DNA of 8,008 nucleotides from Verrucomicrobiales bacterium (GTDB lineage: Bacteria > Verrucomicrobiota > Verrucomicrobiia > Verrucomicrobiales > Akkermansiaceae): the NCBI GenBank assembly GCA_002729295.1, contig PBTU01000087.1, positions 1-8,008 on the forward strand, written 5' to 3'. The notes under the pieces are model-generated. The model did no database searches, was not told the origin of the DNA, and was given only the letters and a program-made list of their open reading frames with translations. The position numbers and the translations under genes are program-made. Below, piece after piece: positions 4,122-8,008 of the stretch; within the stretch, counting starts at the first letter, position 1; each line of letters begins with the position of its first letter.

Positions 4122-7058
4122 GCGATTCGCCACGGAAAGAGGATCGCGGATTGCCTCCGCGTGCTGGACTCTGATGCAGGGGATTCCGCGATCTGCAATT
4201 ACGGTATGGATATTTTTTAGCTGTCCGAGGAAGATCTCGGCAAGGCGGGCTTGATCGAGTTCGGCACCTTTGCGTTGCTGGCGGTCGAGCATGGTGCGTT
4301 GTGAGGACACGACTTCCTCAAGAGCCCGCTCCATGAATGCGATGCGATAGTGAGCGGGCGTGCCGTCAATTTTGCTTGGGAGCAGCGGAAGGAGCGGCGC
4401 TACAATCTTGACAACCTTGCCCTTTCCCTCGCTGATCCAGCCTGCGTCGCTGCCAAGCTGCTTCGCTTTGTCATATTCATAGTAGCCCTTTGGGTTGGAG
4501 GTGTCGGCCTCGCGAATTCCATCGATGAGCGGAGGAAGGCCTCCTGCGACCAGCATCTGCATCATCATCGAGGTCCCCGATCGAGGTAGACCTGTTACAA
4601 TGGTGATGACCTCGCTTTGATCGCCCCACAATCCGGGCTTGGAAGATATCGCAACCGTATTTAAGACAGGCTTCGGGTGGGAAGACGGCGAATTCTCCGG
4701 TTCGGCAGCAGGATTACGACCCATTCTATTCTGATCCTGTAGCATCTTAAGCTTGAAGGAATGTGTCGACGAGAGATCCCGGAGTCCAAGTTTGGTGCGA
4801 TAGATCATCGCCAGGTAGCGATGGGCCGCTGGCGTGTTCGGTGCCAATTTGAGGCAGGTTTGGAATGCCTCCACGGCCTTTTCGTATAGGCCAAGTCTTG
4901 CTAGCGTCGCGCCGAGTCGAAGGTGTGCTCGGGGCATGTTGTGGATCAGTTCCACCGCGCTCAGGGCGTGGTCGGCAGCCTCGTCGTGGCGCTTGAGGCG
5001 CGCGAGGACGGCCGCCAGCACCTCGTGGGCCTGAGCATTGTCAGGGTCGATCTCGAGAGCTTTCTCGCAAGCCCGCACCGCCTCATTGTTTCTGCGCATG
5101 CGGAGATAAGTTTGGGCCAGCTGTAAATGCAATCCGGGCAGTCGTGGCTCGGCATGCTCCGCTTTGCCCAAATAAGTAAGGGCTTTTTTGTAATTACCAT
5201 CCATCGCCTCCAAGCGTCCAAGCAGCAAGCAGACTGTCGGGGCGGCGCGCACGTTGTAATGGCGGATTTTATCGACTGTTTTTTGCAATTGACGTCTGCG
5301 CTGCGCTAGAAATTCCTCATTATCAAGGGAGGTGAGTGGCTCGATATTGCGCGCTTCGCGCTTCTCCTTCCTGATTTTGGCCCTCTCGGTATCCAATTGC
5401 TTACGGTGCCTCTTTTCCCGTTGCTCTCTCGCTGTGGCGATAACCTCCCCGGGCTGTTCATCAATTTTGCGCAGGGCTTCGTTGAGCTGTTTGACCTTTG
5501 TAAGATTTCTCTTCTCGATCATCGTCAGCAAGCCCTCGGCCACCGAGCGGGTTTCTTCGAACCGACCTTGTTTCAGATAGACCCGTGCAAGCTCGATGCC
5601 GAAGCGAGTTTGTTCAGGGGAGTCCCGGTAGAGTCTCTCGAGATGGCCGGCGGCCTTCGCCAGCAATCCTCCGTCGTGACAGGCACGGGCGAGGTTGTAG
5701 TTGGCTTCGCGTGAAGCATCTCTGGCTGCCTTTTCCAGGTTCTCGTCAGGCTCCTCAATGTATCCCAGTTCTACCAGTTGGCGTAAGGCCTCTCGTGTTG
5801 CGAAGGGGTCCTGTTGCTCGTGCTTTGGATGCATTCCCGCTTCGCCGGGCACGTCTTCCCAACTGGAGATCAGCCTTGGAGGATGCCACCACTGGTCGCC
5901 GATCACGTATGCCATCGGTTTCCCATCCATGTCCTCTCCCGCAGGAAGCCCAAGCAAATTAAGAATAGTAGGAGCGATGTCGAGTAGGTTGGCGCCGTAG
6001 ATTTTCTCGCCTTTTTTGATGCCAGGACCGGCCATGGCGATGATTCCCTGATCCCGATGCCAGATGGCCGGACCACCCGGTTCTTTTGGCGTTTCCCTTG
6101 GTCGAAGATGGTCGCAATGGTATCCGTGATCCGAACAGAGAATGAGAGTGGTGTCCTCCCCGGCAAGTTCCATCAACCGCCCCAGCATGAGGTCGTGGAA
6201 CTTGTAGCAAGCCGCTATCACGTCCCGATAGATTTCAAAATCCTTCTCGCTAATGTGGGCCATACGCGGCGGGTGATACTCCATAAAGCCGTGGCCGAAG
6301 TGATCGATGGAATCGTAATAAACTCCCATAAAGTCCCAGTCGTTCTGTTGGATAGCATAGGTGGCAGCGTTGTGGACGCTGAGCATCTCTGCGTAGAGTT
6401 TTGCGAAGACTTTCAATCGCGGGTCTTTTTCTTGGTCTATTTTCGTGGCTTGGGGGATGAAGAACTTAATGGCCTCCGCGGTTACTTCTAAAGGGTGAAC
6501 CCTTAGTTTGGACAATTTCTCGCGCTGTGATTCGGGAAATATACAGCCATCGGATAGGGACGGGAGAGCGCAATGTTGAGGATTTTTTTTGTCGAGCGGG
6601 ACTTTTTGAAAAAGGTCGGAGATACAGATCCCGTTGATCGGTTCGGCGGGATGCCCTACGAACCAGGAGACGACGTTGGTGGTCATTCCCTCCTGAGTCA
6701 GAATATTCCAAAGCGCCTTGCACTTACGAGTGGTGCTAGACGAAGGACGCACTCCCTTGCCATCAGGCATCGGTTCGGTGAACCCATGGATTCCGTGTTT
6801 ATACGCCCGTTTCCCGGTCCCGATCGAATTCCAGAGCATTGGACTAAGGATGGGCTTTAGCGTAGCGAGATTGCCCCGGGCTCCCCGATCCAAAAATCTC
6901 CGCATGTTCGGCATTGCCCCCTCGGCGAGGTATTTGTCGATGAGTTTCCAGTCGGCGGCGTCCCACCCGATCAATAGGACGCGTTTGGCGAGGCGTTTTG
7001 GTTCGATCATCGGTCGATCTAATTGAAAAACGAGAGGGTGGTGACTGATAATCGCCAC
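4032..7058 (-). CDS. Phosphodiesterase (alkaline phosphatase superfamily)-TPR-sulfotransferase fusion
   Basis: This is a long cytosolic three-part protein. Residues ~25-390 are a type I phosphodiesterase/nucleotide pyrophosphatase-like domain of the alkaline phosphatase superfamily. Likely metal ligands are D33 (GWDAADW), D252/H256 (SIDHFGHGF), D310/H311 (CSDHG) and H334 (WHRDQG). S72 in LSPMLWNSIGTGK aligns with the NPP threonine nucleophile. Residues ~450-512 and ~605-755 form TPR helices, split by a charged, coiled-coil-like stretch (~520-600). A Pro/Ser-rich linker (~775-812) leads to a PAPS-dependent sulfotransferase-like domain, with the 5'-phosphosulfate loop GLPRSGTS (823-830), a 3'-phosphate site around R911 and S918/S919, and the family tail VVDPTLYR. 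Numbering starts at GTG 7058. ATG at 7010 (MIEPKRLAKRVLL, 992 residues) is the likelier start, since the domain begins directly after it. The substrate is unknown; sulfate or phosphate ester turnover on one glycan or lipid is possible. Confidence 0.87.
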   Translation of the reverse strand: MAIISHHPLVFQLDRPMIEPKRLAKRVLLIGWDAADWKLIDKYLAEGAMPNMRRFLDRGARGNLATLKPILSPMLWNSIGTGKRAYKHGIHGFTEPMPDGKGVRPSSSTTRKCKALWNILTQEGMTTNVVSWFVGHPAEPINGICISDLFQKVPLDKKNPQHCALPSLSDGCIFPESQREKLSKLRVHPLEVTAEAIKFFIPQATKIDQEKDPRLKVFAKLYAEMLSVHNAATYAIQQNDWDFMGVYYDSIDHFGHGFMEYHPPRMAHISEKDFEIYRDVIAACYKFHDLMLGRLMELAGEDTTLILCSDHGYHCDHLRPRETPKEPGGPAIWHRDQGIIAMAGPGIKKGEKIYGANLLDIAPTILNLLGLPAGEDMDGKPMAYVIGDQWWHPPRLISSWEDVPGEAGMHPKHEQQDPFATREALRQLVELGYIEEPDENLEKAARDASREANYNLARACHDGGLLAKAAGHLERLYRDSPEQTRFGIELARVYLKQGRFEETRSVAEGLLTMIEKRNLTKVKQLNEALRKIDEQPGEVIATAREQREKRHRKQLDTERAKIRKEKREARNIEPLTSLDNEEFLAQRRRQLQKTVDKIRHYNVRAAPTVCLLLGRLEAMDGNYKKALTYLGKAEHAEPRLPGLHLQLAQTYLRMRRNNEAVRACEKALEIDPDNAQAHEVLAAVLARLKRHDEAADHALSAVELIHNMPRAHLRLGATLARLGLYEKAVEAFQTCLKLAPNTPAAHRYLAMIYRTKLGLRDLSSTHSFKLKMLQDQNRMGRNPAAEPENSPSSHPKPVLNTVAISSKPGLWGDQSEVITIVTGLPRSGTSMMMQMLVAGGLPPLIDGIREADTSNPKGYYEYDKAKQLGSDAGWISEGKGKVVKIVAPLLPLLPSKIDGTPAHYRIAFMERALEEVVSSQRTMLDRQQRKGAELDQARLAEIFLGQLKNIHTVIADRGIPCIRVQHAEAIRDPLSVANRLNRFFDKSLDTTAMAAVVDPTLYRERGKN

Positions 7059-7062
7059 ACCG

Positions 7063-7092
7063 TGTGAATGTTCCGGTTAGGTTGTGAATGTT
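7063..7092. promoter_or_regulatory. Tandem 10-bp direct repeat upstream of the fusion gene, possible operator
   Basis: TGTGAATGTT occurs at 7063-7072 and, identically, at 7083-7092. The 10-base spacer gives a 20-base period, close to two helical turns, placing both copies on the same DNA face. They lie about 53 and 73 bases upstream of ATG 7010 of the fusion gene, in the short gap after the secreted-protein gene. A dimeric or tandem activator or repressor could bind there. No -35/-10 pair stands out in the minus-strand direction. The alternative GTG start at 7058 would put the repeat almost at the start codon. Confidence 0.35.
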
Positions 7093-7137
7093 ATCAGGAA
7101 GGGGAACAAGATAAGTGATTTCCCGGGGAGTTTCAAA

Positions 7138-8008
7138 TTAGATTTCTTCTTCGATACGGAAAAAGAGATCAGGCTCTTCTGCCAGAGGTTCGAACAAGGT
7201 GAAGGTCACTGTGATGTGATCTGTATCTTCGGGATTCTCGTCATCGGCTGCGGTGATGCCGTCATCCAGATCCTGATTCCAGTCGCTCATGTCGGTCGAG
7301 TATTTGAGGATGTAGGATGTGGCGGTAGTTTTCCGCCAGGTCAGGGTCACCGTGTTGGCATCTGTGTCGTGTTCAAATTGGGTGATGGCCAGTGGTGCAG
7401 GAGCCGAAGAGCTGGGAGGAGCGGATGCGGCCTCGGGGGTGTCATTGTAGCCGAAGGCGTGAAGCGTTGCGGTATTCAAGGCGTCATTGTAAGTGATGTC
7501 GGCCCAGCCGTAGTGGGTGGCATCGTCGAGTTTAAAACGAATTCCAACAAATCCCCGGGTGCCCTCCGGGTTCCAGTTGTTCAAGTTCGCATAGTTGCCA
7601 ATCGAGGGGTAGTCGGTGTTCTTGTAGAAGGTTTGGTTCTCGCCGATTTGGGCACCGGCTGCAAGCAGGATGGCGTCTGACCCAACACCTACGAAGGCGC
7701 CGAAAGTACTCGAGGCAGGGGTGTAGATATAAGCTCCGACATTACTGGCCGCGGCAGCGTAATTGCCGATCAAACGCATCGAGCCCGGAGTTGCGTTTCC
7801 ATCATCACTGGCGGCGCTGGCGGTTTCGCCAGTTACCATGTTGAACAGAAGACCAGGATCATCCCCGACTACGATGTCGGGAATATCCCATATCACCTCG
7901 GCAGCCCCGGCTATATCTGCCACCGAGGCGGTCGCTGCGGCAACAGCCGAGTAGGCACCGAGACGTTTTGCTAAATCGAAACTATTGCAGGATACTATTT
8001 GGTGTTCT
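7138..8008 (-). CDS. Secreted beta-rich surface protein, 5' end beyond the right edge
   Basis: The reading frame stays open to the window edge, giving 289 visible residues; the start codon lies outside. The visible N-terminus contains LAKRLGAYSAVAAATASVAD, a basic pair followed by an Ala-rich hydrophobic stretch. This resembles the Sec signal peptides of Verrucomicrobiota secreted proteins, with a cut perhaps near AGA before AEVIWDIPDI. A beta-rich domain follows, including GFVGIRFKLDD, THYGWADITYND and HAFGYNDTPEA; similar GFxGxxF and HYGW motifs occur in PEP-CTERM-type surface proteins. A Pro/Ser/Ala linker (APPSSSAPAPLA) leads to a Fn3-like module of about 85 residues (VTLTWRKTTATSYILKYSTD). 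It ends in FFRIEEEI, without a PEP-CTERM or other sorting tail. Asp, Asn, Ala and Thr dominate. A GTG at 7923 could be mistaken for the start but falls within the signal peptide. Its function is unknown; it is probably periplasmic or surface-exposed. Confidence 0.72.
   Translation of the reverse strand, partial: EHQIVSCNSFDLAKRLGAYSAVAAATASVADIAGAAEVIWDIPDIVVGDDPGLLFNMVTGETASAASDDGNATPGSMRLIGNYAAAASNVGAYIYTPASSTFGAFVGVGSDAILLAAGAQIGENQTFYKNTDYPSIGNYANLNNWNPEGTRGFVGIRFKLDDATHYGWADITYNDALNTATLHAFGYNDTPEAASAPPSSSAPAPLAITQFEHDTDANTVTLTWRKTTATSYILKYSTDMSDWNQDLDDGITAADDENPEDTDHITVTFTLFEPLAEEPDLFFRIEEEI

Noticed and set aside
6057..6491. A 144-codon plus-strand open frame
   Set aside because: It is antisense to the catalytic part of the phosphodiesterase domain and has no coherent protein features.
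7084..7680. A 198-codon plus-strand open frame
   Set aside because: It is antisense to the secreted protein. Its Gly/Val-rich content is what one expects opposite an Asp/Thr/Ala-rich gene, and it has no recognisable domain.
7138..7923. Secreted protein starting at GTG 7923
   Set aside because: The frame stays open upstream to the window edge, and the signal-peptide-like region begins before this GTG, so the true start is outside.

Overview
The window looks like a chromosomal segment of a Verrucomicrobiota bacterium, possibly from the Opitutae or a relative. This is an inference from gene content: a secreted DUF1080 protein, an alkaline-phosphatase-superfamily/TPR/sulfotransferase fusion, a secreted beta-rich protein with a family-typical N-terminus, and near absence of Shine-Dalgarno sequences. 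No rRNA, tRNA, CRISPR array or insertion sequence was seen.

Left part (1-1395), minus strand. The first 81 codons of a glycogen synthase (glgA) run off the left edge. Upstream of it lies a 204-residue protein that is only the second RecA domain of a DEAD-box helicase, with eroded motifs and a lysine-rich tail. Next comes a gene-poor stretch. It holds a hairpin and a start-less coding-like minus-strand frame (1154-1387) that abuts the next gene.

Middle part (1396-4041), plus strand. A secreted DUF1080 protein is followed by a short fossil of a sulfotransferase gene, then a full-length PYROXD2/phytoene-desaturase-like FAD oxidoreductase. A strong intrinsic terminator at 4016-4041 closes this unit. 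The fossil (2102-2196) resembles the last 24 residues or so of the large sulfotransferase fusion further right, but lies on the opposite strand and is diverged. It overlaps the oxidoreductase start in an ATGA arrangement, which suggests the oxidoreductase once followed a paralogous sulfotransferase gene in an operon.

Right part (4032-8008), minus strand. A three-domain protein of about 992 residues joins an alkaline-phosphatase-like phosphodiesterase, TPR repeats and a PAPS-type sulfotransferase. It is preceded by a small intergenic region with a 10-bp direct repeat at 20-bp spacing. Upstream of that is the 3' part of a secreted beta-rich surface protein whose start lies beyond the right edge.

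The most notable items are the sulfotransferase fossil with its coupled start, the phosphodiesterase-TPR-sulfotransferase fusion, and the orphan degenerate helicase domain. No complete new multi-gene system is evident.
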